A stretch of DNA of 64,000 nt from Ryuthela nishihirai (GCA_038380435.1 JAWZYU010000011.1:75947501-76011500); one strand, 5' to 3'. Positions 23,093-34,969 are shown, counted from the stretch's first letter. Translations and numbers: made by a program. The notes: generated by a model from the sequence alone, not told the origin.

Positions 23093-24851
23093 ATGTAAGG
23101 TCATAATAGATTTTATGTCATTCCATAGCATATGGAAATTTAATTCTCTTCCATAAAATATGAGATGTTCTATGGGATTGCATAGTATATGACAGGTTCT
23201 ACATGAAGCATAGATTATAACAGGTTGTACGTGATTCCATTGAATATATCAGGTGCTATGCCATTTTATAGAATATGACAGTTCTATGTATTTCGATATC
23301 ATGTGCATATTTTTTGTTATTCCATAAAATATGACAGGTTCTATGTGATTCTGTATAATATGACAGGTTCAACGTGACAGAATCTATGTTATTCAATTGA
23401 AATAGGCAGATTCTATGTCAATCTAAGAATATGAATGTTTTATGTGATTGCATAGTACAGGACAAGTTCTATGTGATTCCATGTGATTTTATAGATTATG
23501 ACAGATTCTATGTGATTCCGTAAAATATAATATGTTCTATGTGATTCCATAGAATTTGAGAGGTTATATGTCAACTGATATAATATAACAGGCTTTATAT
23601 AATTCCATAGAGTACCACAGGTTCAATATCATTCCATAAAATATGACAGGTTCATTGCCATTCCATAGAATATGAAAGATTCTAAATGATGCTAAAGGAT
23701 ATGACAAGTTCTATGTGATTCTCTAGAATATGACAGGTTCTATGTGTTTCATAGAATGTGACAGGTCCTGTGTGATTCTTCAGAATATGAGCGATTCTAT
23801 GTCAGTCCATAGAATGTGAAAGATTATATGTGATCCAGAAAATATGACAGGTTCTATGTGAGTAGACAGAATATGAGAGTTTCTATCTGATGCGATACAA
23901 TATGACAGATTCTATGGGATTAAATAGAGTATGATATGTTCTATTCGATTACATAGAATATGATAGGTTTTATGTGATTCCACGAAATATATCAGGTCTT
24001 ATGTGATTCCACAGAATATGAAAAGTTTCAATGTTACTCTATAGAATATGACAGGTTCTATGTCATACCATAGAATTTGCATATTCTATGTGATTATATA
24101 GAATATGGCAGGTTCTATGCGATTCAATAGAATTTGACAGTTTCTATCTGATTAAATCGAGTATGTCAAGTTCTACCTTTTTCCACAGAATATCAAATAT
24201 TCTATGTGATCTCATATAAAACGATAGGTTCTATGTGGTTCTATAGAATATGACTATGGGATTATATGAGGTTTATAGGATATGACTATGTGATTCTATA
24301 GAATATGACTATGTGATTCACTAAAATATAACAAGTTTCAGAGGTTCTTTATGATTCAATAGAATACGACAAAAGTTTTATGTTATTCCATTGAATGTGC
24401 AGGCCCTACGTGATTCCGGAGAATATGACGAGTTTGATTTTAAACCATAGAATATGCATATTTTAAGTGATTCTATAAAATATGATAGGTTTCATGCAAT
24501 TCATATAGAGTTTGACAAGATTTATTTGATTACATGGATTACATCATATTCTGTGTGTTTCCGTAGAATATCAATGATTCTTAGTGATTCTATAGAATAT
24601 CACAGGTTCTATATGATATCATAGAATATGATAGGTTCTATATGATTCCATATAATAAGATATTATATGTGATTACCAAGAATATGACAGATTCTATGTG
24701 ATTCCATAGCATATGACAGGTTCTTTGTGATTCCATAGTATTTTAGAGGTTGTATGTCAACTGATAGAAGAGGACAGGTTTCATGTAAACCACGGAATAT
24801 GACAGGTTCTACGTGAATTGACAGAATATGACATGGTGTATGGGATTCAAT

Positions 24852-25058
24852 AGAATATGACAGATTCTATGCAATATCATAGAATATGAGGGATTATCAT
24901 AGAATACGAGGTGATTCCATAGAATATGACAGATTCTATGCAATATCATAGAATATGAGGGATTATCATAGAATACGAGGTGATTCCATAGAATATGACA
25001 GATTCTATGCAATATCATAGAATATGAGGGATTATCATAGAATACGAGGTGATTCCAT
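24852..25058 (+). repeat. Higher-order repeat: three identical 69-bp units
   Basis: Starts at 24852, 24921 and 24990, with the next unit beginning at 25059. Each 69-bp unit is made of diverged 29-bp subunits, one of them shortened, and the three are identical by eye. A recent amplification within the older array. Confidence 0.95.
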
Positions 25059-25942
25059 AGAATATGACAAATTCTATGTGTTTCCATAGAATATGACAGG
25101 TTCTATATGGTTCTGTAGTGTATGGCAGGTTCTATGAAATTCCATATAATATGATAGGATCTATATTAGTCGATAGGATATGACAAGTTTTATGTGATTA
25201 AATAGATTACGACGGTCTCTATGTGATTAAATAGTATGTGATAGGTTCTATGTGATTCCATAAAGTATGACAGGCACTATGTAATTCCATAAAGTATGAC
25301 AGGCACTATGTAATTCCATAGTATATGACAAATTCTATGTGATTAGACAGATTGTGACAGGTTGTATGTGATTCCATAGAATTTCAGATCTTTTATGCAA
25401 ATCGATAGAATATTACAGGTTCTAAGTGATTCCATAGAATGTGGGAAGTTTTAGGTGAGTCAATAGAATATGACAGATTCAATGTGATTCTTTAGAATTT
25501 GACAGGTTCGATATGATTCTGTAGTTTATGACAGGTTCCATATGAGTCGGCGGAATAAGAAAGGATATATAGGATTCCTGGAATATGACAGGTTCTATGT
25601 GATTTAATAGAATATGTCAGTTTCTATGTGATTCGATAGAATATGGCAGGTTTAATGCTATTAAATTGCGTATGACAGGTTCTATTTAATTAAATAATCT
25701 ATGACAGGCGCTATATGATTCAATATAATATGACATTCTATGAGATTCCGTAAAGTAAGACAGGTCTATGTAAATACATAGTATATGAGAGATTTTATGT
25801 GATTCAATAGCATATGACACAATTTGGTAAAGAACTTCACGAATTTCGTTTAACTAGCCCATTGAAAGCGCTGTCCTTAGTTTTTTAGTACGAGCTTGTT
25901 CGTTTCACAATGTCACTCTATCAAATACCAAAAAAATATATA

Positions 25943-26515
25943 CATGGTTTCCATAAATTAAGGAAAAACCCTATGTTACGTCAATGGGAAGTTCACGTGG
26001 AAGCTCTATAACTTCTAAAATAGGTTTTTTTGTTTTAAAAAATGTGGTTACAGATAAAGATCTCAATCAAATAAATCAATATATCGATTTTTTCCAACAA
26101 TATTAGTTCAGTATTTAATGAGTTATGGAAGTGTGAATATTTAAAAATAATAATGCCAGTCACAAAAAATGACTTCAGAAGTTAATTAAAACTTAGTAAT
26201 AAGTATTGTATCAAAGTGTTTAATAAAATAAATTTGTATTTCAGAAGTTTTTGTAAAGACTTCTTTCACTATTCTTCATTTTTCTATAAGTTTCTTAAGA
26301 CTGACATTGCTGTTGTTTAATATTCAAACTTCCATAACTCATTAAATACTGAACGAATACTCTTGAAAATCGATATACTGATACATTTGATTGAGATCTT
26401 TATCTGTTATCACATTTTTTTTTAAAAAAAAGCTTATTTTAGAAGTTATTGAGCTTCGACGTTAACTTCTCATTGTCTTAACATAAGGATTTTCCTTAAT
26501 TTTTGGAAATCAGTG
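25943..26515. mobile_element. Non-autonomous DNA transposon with long inverted repeats, copy 2
   Basis: Starts CATGGTTTCCATAAATTA after TA and ends with the complement of CACTGATTTCC before TA. It shares the entire arrangement of copy 1 at 5958-6508, including the interior 'ttaattaaaacttagtaata'. Copy 2 keeps more of the inner arm ('caaacttccataactcatta'). Confidence 0.8.
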
Positions 26516-26879
26516 TATTTATATAAAAATGCATTAAATTATGCAGTCAAATGAATTTAGCATCTCAATAAACTTGTTTGACAGACTGATTTAAATACAT
26601 GATTATAAATTTAAAATTAATATTTCAGTAAAAGCAATTCACAATATATTATTTTGATGATGATAATGATAACATTTTTGAATAAACTGTCATCGAAACA
26701 TCCAGATGCATATCAGACATGAAAAATCACATATTCGCTCGCTTACTAATTTTACATGGAATCAAAGGCAATATATATATATACACACACCAAAGAGACA
26801 TCGAAGCAACTGCAGGTAAACGACTGCGCGTGTGAATGTCTTAAAACGGTATCTGAGCATATCTGAGCTCTGTTAATCG

Positions 26880-27950
26880 GTGTTATTCTTGTTCTTCAGA
26901 TTGAAAAGGCAGCGGCAATTAAGTGAGTTTGACAAAGGCCAAATTATAATGGCCAAACGACTGGTCAGAGCATTTCCGGGAAGGCAAGGCTTGCGGAGTG
27001 CTCACGGTCAGCCGTGGTACCTTCAAAGAGTGGTTGGAGGAAGGAAAAATCACGAACCGCTGGCAAGGTGTGGCCGACTACTGCTCATCGATGCTAGAGG
27101 TGAGCGAAGGCTATCCCATAAGGAACGAGCCAACAGAAAGGATACTGTGGCGCAACTCGCTCATAATTTGAAGGCTGGTGACGGATATAATGTGTCACAA
27201 CACACAGTACATCGAACCCTGCTGAAAATGGGGTTGCGTAACCGCAGGCCGCTCCAAGTGCTCACGCTAACCTCGGTTAACCCTCGAAAGCGCCTACAAT
27301 GGACACGCGAGGATCAAAACTGACCTTGAATGGTTGGAAAAAGGTCGTCTGGTCTGATGAATCTCGTTTCCTGTTGCACCATATGGACTGCCGGGTACGT
27401 GTGCGTCGTTTACCTGGAGAAGTGTTGGCACCAGGATGCACCGTGGGAAGAAAACAAGCCAGTGGAGGAAGTGAAATGCTTTGGGCAATATTATGCTGGA
27501 AAGCATGGGTCCAATCATTCATGTACAGGAAATTATGACGTCTACCACCTACCTAAACATCATTGCAGACCAGGTACATCCTTTCATGGCAAAGGTATCT
27601 CCGTCTAGCAGTGTCTTCTTTCAGCAGGATAATGCGCCATACCACACTGTCCGAATTGTTCGAGAATGGTTCACGGAACATGAGGAAGTCTTACAGGTGT
27701 TGCTCTGGCCTCCAAATTGCCCAGACATCAATCCAATCAATGGTTTTTGTTGGAACAGCATATCCGATCTGCGGCTGCTCAACTATGTAACTTACAAAAA
27801 TTAAAGGATCTGCTGGTAACGTGTCAATTCCAGATACCACAAAGACACCTTTAGAAATCTTGTAGCGTCCATACCTTGTCGGTAAGAGCTGTTTCGACGG
27901 CACGTGAAGGACCAACATTATATTAGGCAGGCAGTCATAATGATTTGGCT
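26880..27950 (+). pseudogene. Tc1-like transposase pseudogene, near full length
   Basis: A 147-codon stretch (26880-27323) gives the N-terminal HTH pair (LSEFDKGQIIMAKRL ... SQHTVHRTLLKMGL). A frameshift follows near 27315. Next come VVWSDESRFLLHH with the first catalytic Asp (about 27346), APGCTVGRKQASGG, NIIADQVHPF (about 27561) and FFQQDNAPYHT with the second Asp (about 27620). Then comes PDINPIN, where the third catalytic Glu would be; that position is damaged. At least two frame changes separate the blocks. A copy deleted for the middle of the gene is at 42781-43310. Confidence 0.85.
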
Positions 27951-28259
27951 CTTTGACGTATATTTAGGGCCACTGAATTATAATCATTACAACCTAATGT
28001 AAAGAATAGACTGCGTGAACGGAAGAAAAGCTAGTGTATGACAAAAGTGGAATATTCATTTCGTGGGGAAGTTTGGAAGACGTGTAAATTGGAAAATGAA
28101 GCAAATAATTTGCAATCGGTTTTTATTCAGATAAATATATTTGTCAGAATTCGAAAGAGCATGCTATTTGGACATATATATGAGCGCCTCTGTTTCAGGA
28201 GCATTACGTCTCATAAGTTGTTCCATGTTGTTATTGTAATGTCGTAATTGGGACTTGAA

Positions 28260-29020
28260 CGGTAAAGGAAAAACAACCAATAAACGCAAGAATCGTGGCG
28301 TGAAAGGTTAATGTACCAAGTGATATACGAGTCCAAAGCTGAGAGCAGGACAACACGAATGCAGCAGTTGAAAGTCTCATCTACGATTATAGCGCTGGAC
28401 AGTCAGAAGAGATTTCTAATAAGGCAATGTGTCGAAATCTCGGTCTTCGGAATATCAGAGTGGAAGCCCGGAAGGAAATATACGACTTGCTCCAAAATCG
28501 AAAAATTGTGATTTGTATTGTACCTAGAAGCATGAAGCGTGTAATATTGGAAGAACTTTGTTGTTTCAATGAATAACAGTTTCTTTTGCACCCTGTAGAT
28601 GAACAGTACGTGTATGGTGCAAGCAGCTTGAGGAAATGAATCTTAAGTGCGTTGTACAGAAAATAAGAGCTGCCGGAATCATTGTTTGGTTGGCGTGCAT
28701 GGTTTCTTCTGATACAGAACCGACAACGTGAACTTTTTGAAACTTGTTGCAGATCAGGTACAACCTTCACTGTTAATATTTTCCCCAATGATGATGATAT
28801 CTTTCAACAAGACAATGCATCTCTTCATCTGGCTCATATTGTACAGAAATTGTTTGATGAACCTTCCGACGATTTCATCCTACTGGTAGACCAGCCAATT
28901 GCAGTACATTCGAAATATGAAGCCCATCGAACATCGGTGGGATGTTGTGGAACGGACAGTCCATTTTACCAGTGGTCAATATTATTCAACTGTGGTGTGT
29001 TTTACAGTTCCCTTGACTGA
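28260..29020 (+). pseudogene. Tc1-like transposase relic, strongly decayed
   Basis: The clearest motif is IFQQDNASLHLAHIV near 28800, the block with the second catalytic Asp, preceded by a VADQVQPSL-like stretch. An N-terminal part near 28380-28500 reads QKRFLIRQC ... GRKYTTCSK. The first catalytic block was not found. Confidence 0.6.
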
Positions 29021-29099
29021 ATAATCTCCAGTGGTTATCTGTGGCATCAATGGCCGTCGTGTTCAGGCAGTTATTTGTAACCGAAGAGGCGTCACAAGG

Positions 29100-29165
29100 T
29101 ACGAGGCATGGAATAACCGGTAAGTAGTCATATTTCGATGGTGCTATTTCGGTAAGTAGTCATAT
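29100..29165 (+). repeat. 33-bp tandem duplication
   Basis: 'ggtaagtagtcatatttc' occurs twice, followed by 'gatggtgctattt' and 'aatggtcc'. Short local duplication only. Confidence 0.7.
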
Positions 29166-29807
29166 TTCAATGGTCCATCAGCTATATATATTATAGGTAT
29201 AATAAATGCTATAAATATTTGTTTTATAAATAATAATATTTTATATAAAGATGAAAAAAGTTAACTAAAATAAGTGAATTGCTAAGATGATATATACTTT
29301 TGATATAACTGTTTATTGCATCTTTATATAAATATTTTTTTTATTTTGCATTTAAAGAGTAACATTTCAAAATTAAAGCAACCTTGGAATAAGCATTTAC
29401 TTCCCATATACTAGTTAAGCGAAATTTGAGTGTCTTTAATCAAATTTTATCACATTCCACTAAATCAAGGAGAACTGTCATGTTAAGAAATAATTCATCA
29501 GGTTTTAATGAGAATTATTACATTTGTGAAAGAAGCATTTACGAATTACATTTACAGTATTTTCGTTTTTTTACATACCTTTTTGTTCCATAACATAAAG
29601 CCATTTTAATTGTATTACAAAAGTCAAATTTACTCAAAATATCTAGTGTACTAGATCTATGGCACGTTCTGTAAAAGGGGTTCTTTAAATAATTCGTTCA
29701 GATATTGTAGTTCCTGTCCAAGCAGAAATTTACTATTTGTATATAAAAAATTGTATATAAAAACCAAATATAAACAATTTAAATTACATTGATTTCATCA
29801 TCTAACT

Positions 29808-30222
29808 CTGTAGTTCTCAACCTTTTATGCTTCACGTACAGTCGCTCAAAAAAGTATCCGAACACTACGGTTGATTACAAAATTCAGAAAAAATATCTGA
29901 CAACGATTTTTTTAGAAATTAGTGATCTGGCAACCTTCGTGTCACGTGACACGAAGGTTGCCAGATCACTAATTTCCAAAAAAATCGCTGCCAGATATTT
30001 TTTCTGAATTTTGTAATCAACCGTAGTGTTCGGATACTTTTTTGAGCGACTGTACCCCCTGGAAATGTGTATGTAACTGGCGTACCCCTTGTATAGACAG
30101 ATAAAAGCATAATTATAGTATAACAATGGTTACTTTTACTTTGTTACTAGATCTAGCGACTTTTGAGCTCCTACGGCGAACCCCAATAAATTTTACCGCG
30201 TACCCCACTTTGAGAACTCCTA
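29808..30222 (+). mobile_element. Non-autonomous hAT element, family 1, copy 3 (interrupted)
   Basis: Ends CTGTAGTTCTCAAC and TTGAGAACTCCTA, with an exact 8-bp duplication, atctaact, at 29800-29807 and 30223-30230. The element is split by a palindromic TA-flanked insertion at 29839-30052. Without it the copy is about 200 bp, like the others. Confidence 0.93.
29839..30052. mobile_element. Near-perfect palindromic MITE nested in a hAT element
   Basis: A 214-bp element made of two 107-bp arms meeting at 29945/29946 in GTCAC/GTGAC, with only three mismatches between arms. Ends are CAGTCGCTCAAAAAAGTATC. It is flanked by TA on both sides (29837-29838 and 30053-30054), and the hAT sequence is continuous across it if one TA is removed. 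The TA target and CAGT start indicate Tc1/mariner-type transposition. Confidence 0.95.
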
Positions 30223-30627
30223 ATCTAACTAATAAATTGCTTAAAATTATAAAGTTATTTGGCGCTGCATTTTTCAAAATTATTTATATCAAAATTTTTG
30301 CCCATTGCTAAGTAATATTAATGATAGTATACTCTATATTAATCAACAATTAAATATTATCTTTAAAAGAATCGTAACATGCAAATATTAAATATATTTA
30401 AAGTATATTTTTTCCATTTTTTTATATTCAATGTAAGCAGCAATTTATCATTAAAACATACCTTAAACATAGTTGCGCTGAACCCTATAACTCTAATACT
30501 ATGTTAAAACGATATACCTAATTATGTATTTATCAAATCAATATATTTTAACCAAAGAAGTACAGAAATTATTTTTTTTTTATTAAACAGGAAACGATAA
30601 ACAGAATTTGGTTGGGTTGTTTCAGCT

Positions 30628-30977
30628 CTGAGCATAAATTTTTTGCACACAATGTCCTACATGATCAGGTCAAAGGACTAAAAGGAGCAGGGAAATTGGG
30701 AGTAGGGGAAAGGTATCCACTGGATAGCTGTTACGAGCCTTCTTTCAAGGTCATTCGTAGTAATCTTTAACGTGCATAAGGTATGGCTGTCCTGAACAAG
30801 GGGTCAAGGCTTAACATTTCATTGGACGGACGTTCTCCCTTCCAAGCGCATTGTTGTCACCTTTCTCACCTCACCAATGGCTAGGTGAAGGTAGGGGAGA
30901 TAAATATCAACGATGGCACAATTGGGAATGGTTCTTGGCAACTACAGATTACGAGCCAGGCACGCTATCGACTGATA
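30628..30977 (-). mobile_element. SINE family A, minus-strand copy
   Basis: The + strand carries 'ctttaacgtgcataaggtatgg', 'aaggcttaacatttc', 'ggacggacgttctccc' and 'actacagattacgagccagg' in the same order as 6838-7209. The B-box region is mutated. Confidence 0.8.
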
Positions 30978-30979
30978 AA

Positions 30980-32340
30980 AAAGATGAAATGGTTAAATAT
31001 ATAAACTTAAACATATAAGAAGATCTAGGGAACCTGATGTCCTTAATTATTATGAACAAGATAAAAATGTATTATTATGCTCATATCGAAAGCTGAAGAA
31101 AAATAAATGCGTTATATATCTTCAATCTTTATAAACCGTTTGGAGTTAAATAACTTTTCTAGAAGAGTCTCAAATCTTCGATTTTATTTTTAATGAGAAA
31201 AGAAAACTGCTAATAAAACTGAAACACTTTCTCCCAAATCGATAGATTCTGAAAGATAATTTACTTCCGGGATATTTTTTCCTTACTTGGAATGAAAATC
31301 CGCTTCTAGAAATGAGTGCTTCTCTTTGGCAGATATTCATCTGGAGAGAATGACGCTTGTTGATTGGTTGATGGACATGAGTGCGTTCGTATAGAATATA
31401 AATATATTTTTGCTATATTATATTTTAGATTAAATATAAAATATATTATATAAAATATATTATATTTTAGATATAAAAATTTTAGATTTTGAAGTCTCTT
31501 AATTCTTGAAAAGGTGATATTTTCATTTGGAAATAATATTTCTAGAAAATAATATGCCATGATAATCTACCTTATCATTTCAAGAGAATTTCTTTTTTAT
31601 AATGGATTAAATGCACTTTAAGGGTAAGTCGTTCTATCAGTAGCGTATCATAACAATTCGATCCAAATGCACCATCCAATTTACTTGAAATTAAACAGTT
31701 CGGGTTAAGTGGGGAAAGAAGCATGTTGAAAAAACGCGAAATTGGTGTAGTTGTTTTTAAAAATCAGTTTTCATTTAGTCTTTTTATCAACAAAACTAAC
31801 AGCAAACATTTAATGTAACATCCAATCGGACGACGAGAAAAAATTTCGTTTCCCTCTTTCCAATCAGTCAATAGTTGTAATATTTGCTTCGATCACTTTA
31901 GTTTGTAGTTTTTTATTTCAGCTCGTTTAGAAAAAAACAAGTGTCAGTTTCTTAGTCACTTTGCATCGAAAACAAAATCAATTAGTAAAGTACTTAAACA
32001 GAGCACGAAAAAATTTATCACAAAATTAGAAATGTAAATATGTACTTTAAATAAGGAGTAATGTGTGCTTATGCGTAAAGTTCATAATGATTTAAAAATA
32101 TTCAATTTATTTTATTTGCACTAGTAAGCAGCGCATATCAAAATCCATTAATGCAAAGATGTTTAATAACACAAATGAATTTATTGTGAGTAATAGTGAG
32201 ATAATATAAGTAGAAATGCTGTTTGCTTTCACTGTTTTTAGTTCAGAATGATATGATCTTCCTTTTCATTGTGGGCTTTATAACGATCTCGTCATTTGAA
32301 TGTGAAATTTGAAATACCGACTGAATTTCCCGTGTCTTAC
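30980..32340. other. Intron-like stretch upstream of a RasGRF exon
   Basis: AT-rich sequence with tandem TATAAAATATATTA-like tracts near 31430-31480. No element ends or coding signal. The last bases before 32347 form a pyrimidine-rich splice acceptor. Confidence 0.6.
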
Positions 32341-32346
32341 TTTCAG

Positions 32347-32549
32347 GTTCCATTAGCTCAGCGTCGAGTCAGTCAAGTGGGTTCAGCGAGGCGAGTGCAG
32401 CGACGTCTAGTGGTAGCGGCGGCCAAAAGGACTATGGCGGGCTGGACTTCAAGATTATTGTGGATTTCAAGAGTGGAGGGCCTGTGACTATTCATCTGGT
32501 CGCTCCTACAATGCAGGAAAAGGCGGCGTGGACTAGCGATATCAGCCAG
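32347..32549 (+). CDS. Host exon: RasGRF-like guanine nucleotide exchange factor, end of PH domain 2
   Basis: A 203-bp exon bounded by a pyrimidine-rich acceptor (TTACTTTCAG) and a consensus donor (CAG/GTAAGTAAG). The reading frame leaves 2 nt of a split codon at the start, then 67 codons with no stop: a Ser/Ala/Gly-rich linker (SISSASSQSSGFSEAS), then GLDFKIIVDFKSGGPVTIHL and APTMQEKAAWTSDISQ. The QEKAAWTSDISQ segment is highly characteristic of the second PH domain C-terminal helix in RasGRF1/2, which are Ras/Rac exchange factors. Ser-rich composition before it suggests a variable linker. GC content rises sharply over the exon. The frame continues in phase into the exon at 33215. Confidence 0.82.
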
Positions 32550-33214
32550 GTAAGTAAGCCTCTCCTGCAAGTTATTCGTTCCTCGATACGTGGCTTCTCG
32601 GCACACTAGTAGGCTATACGAGACAGCTTGCTTGCCAACGGGGAAGCCGTCCATGGTAAGCCTGACGTCGCTGCCGCCTCCACTCGCTTATCGATCACCG
32701 GGAGCTGAAATCAGATACCACCTGCGACGCAGATCCGGGAAAGAGCGGCACTAAAGGAGGCGGAGAGCAGGCCAGCAAGAGGTGGGTGGGAGTCGAAGTT
32801 TATTGGGACAGACAGTGCAAGAAACATCTCTCCACCAAACGAGCTATCCAACATGATGAACCGTATTTGTAATAGTCTAGCCATACTAGATAGAATCTTT
32901 GCAATGTCTTAAACACTGCTCTGCAAGTTACAATCACACCATTATCTGTTACAAATTTTTACCCGGCATGGTGTGACGTAAGTATTTTTCCCAGAACAGA
33001 CAACATCAGCGTCAGAAAGTGTGAGCTGGTGCCTCTCTCCCTCTTAGTTATTTTGAAAACCGTACATTGGCGACGACATGTTGAATTCCCACACTGTTCG
33101 TATTGTCTTCGATATCATACTGTGGAGATCATTGTTTTCTGTTGTCAGTAATGATGTACTAGATCCTGCCAGATGATGATTGAGGTTAATACCTATTTCT
33201 TTCTGTGTTGGCAG
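32550..33214 (+). other. Intron between the two RasGRF exons (665 bp)
   Basis: GT at 32550 and AG at 33213-33214. The first 300 bp are unusually GC-rich for the window. No transposon was recognised inside. Confidence 0.75.
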
Positions 33215-33297
33215 TGCATCGACAATGTCCATTTCAACGACCTTTTCCATGGCACAATGAGTGACTCTTCTTCAGTTACTATGCCTCACTCCATCAG
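33215..33297 (+). CDS. Host exon: RasGRF-like exchange factor, PH2 to REM linker
   Basis: An 83-bp exon after TTTCTGTGTTGGCAG and before AG/GTGAGTT. It translates in the phase left by the previous exon: CIDNVHFNDLFHGTM then SDSSSVTMPHSIR, with the final codon split 2+1. In RasGRF proteins DISQ is followed by C-[IV]-D-N-[IV] and then a short linker towards the Ras exchanger motif (REM) domain, so both exons fit the same protein in order. The next exon, expected to begin the REM domain, is not in the remaining 30 kb as far as I can see. Confidence 0.82.
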
Positions 33298-33299
33298 GT

Positions 33300-34755
33300 G
33301 AGTTAAAATTACATCGATTCTGATTTCATGTGCATATATATAATAGACACACATTCTGTTCAGCATATTTAGAGAATAGCAATGCTCGTCGTTCTCAGTT
33401 TCAGCCATTACTATATTTTATGTGGTGATCACACGTCTCGTTACATGAAGCAAATATCTGAAATAGAATTTTCTTAGACTAATACTTTACACGCTTTTTT
33501 ATTATTATAACACTGATTTACAGATTGTCTTAACAAAATAATATGGGAATGTATGCTTATAATTTATAATAAGTGTTTGTAATATGTTTTATTTTAACTC
33601 ACAATGGAAAAATAAGTCGAACTATGCAAAGTTCTGATTTATCTGATTAATTGAAAATTCAAAATGTAAGTTACAGTTCCATATATAATTATAATTATTA
33701 GAAAGCAAACCTAAAATATGTTTTTAGGTCTCATGGAATTGCAACGCAACAAATATGAAAATAAAAAATAAAAACAAAAATTAAAAGAAATACAAATAAT
33801 ATAAACATAACGTAGACACATAACATTATATATAAATGATTTCGATTAGCAAATCCAAAACCTATGGCAATTTAATATTAAAAATTTATATTACTAATAT
33901 TGTAGTTTTATTAGATATTAATTCCCACTCATTTAGTAATGTTTTCAATAATGAGGCAGCAGTATAAGTAACAGATTTGACAAATAGCCTTTTTGAATTA
34001 CGGTACAGTTAGATTATCCTTGGATCTGGCTGTCAAAATGAAATAATGATAAAACATTTATCATAATCTTTTTTGCTCCCATAAAAAGGAAAACTTATAA
34101 ATATTCAGATCTCGTATCTGAAAGAAAGATTTAAAAATTTTTAAATTCCCTTAAGAAGGTACTAGGTACTTTCCTATACAAGGACGGAGATTACTTAGAA
34201 TCAAGTTCTTGGTGCTCTACATTGCAATTTTAAAATTTAGCGAACATATCTCTTTTGTAATAGCAGAAGATTATTTAAATTTTCTTTTGATGTGCTTTAA
34301 CATAAAACCAGGTCATATAACAGAGTAGGGTAAATAAAAGCAAAATACAGCATTTTGCAAATTTTTTTGGTGAATAAAGATTCGAATTAGGTAGATTTTG
34401 CTAACGGCTCTAATGATCTGCTTATGAATATAAGTTATATGGATGCTCCATTTAAGTTTTTCGTCTAACATATTCCTAAGAAATTAAACTCTCTAACTCT
34501 AGCAGTGTCAAAGTTTCTATATTTACCTTAATAATTTCATATCGATTATTTCAAAATCTGAACAATATTCATTTCGCGGTGCCAGTTGCTTTTTCAAGTC
34601 TAACGAATGTTTTCAGTCACAAAGCTTCAGATATTTAGTTGCATGTTAATGTAATAAATGATCAGATATTATTATGCATATAAACCTAACCAGATGAACC
34701 CAATCTAAATATTTTGACCACAATATCAAACGACACCTTCAATAATTAGTACAAC
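33300..34755. other. AT-rich intron sequence
   Basis: No element or exon recognised. Long A/T runs throughout. Confidence 0.55.
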
Positions 34756-34763
34756 CTTTAGAA

Positions 34764-34960
34764 TAGGGTTCTCCACGTGGGGTACGCGGGGAAATTTTTT
34801 CGGGTACGCCGTGAGACCTAAAAAGTCGCTAGATCTAGTAACAAAGTTTTGTTTCCATTGTTATACTATAACTATAGTTTTATCTATCTATACAAGGGGT
34901 ACGCCAGTTACATGCATATTTCCAGGGGGTACGTGAAGCAAAAAAGGTTCGGAACCACTG
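34764..34960 (-). mobile_element. Non-autonomous hAT element, family 1, copy 4
   Basis: Minus-orientation copy: the + strand begins TAGGGTTCTCCACGTGGGG and ends GGTTCGGAACCACTG. The exact 8-bp duplication ctttagaa flanks it at 34756-34763 and 34961-34968. 197 bp long. Confidence 0.93.
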
Positions 34961-34969
34961 CTTTAGAAG

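Larger units (their letters stand above)
19625..25817. repeat. 6.2-kb array of a degenerate 29-bp repeat
   Basis: Nearly every 29 bp repeats a unit with the core GACAGGTTCTATGTG followed by ATTCCATAGAATAT, about 200 units in all with perhaps 15-25% divergence between neighbours. The core ATTCTATAGAAT-type segment is self-complementary. Two hAT elements interrupt the array (20624-20856, 22916-23092). More recent local expansions are visible at 21837-21945 and 24852-25058. Minus-strand open stretches here (H-I-L-W-N-H-type repeats) reflect unit periodicity and are not genes. Confidence 0.95.

Noticed and set aside
21936..25087. Minus-strand repetitive proteins with H-I-L-W-N-H motifs
   Set aside because: They arise because the 29-bp and 69-bp repeats lack stops in one frame. 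No start context, no domain, and the array is non-coding.
19625..25817. CRISPR-like array
   Set aside because: Units are degenerate and contiguous, with no unique spacers, in a eukaryotic transposon-rich sequence.
32296..32487. 63-codon open frame overlapping the RasGRF exon
   Set aside because: It is another frame of the exon. The splice-bounded frame encodes the RasGRF sequence and continues in phase to the next exon.
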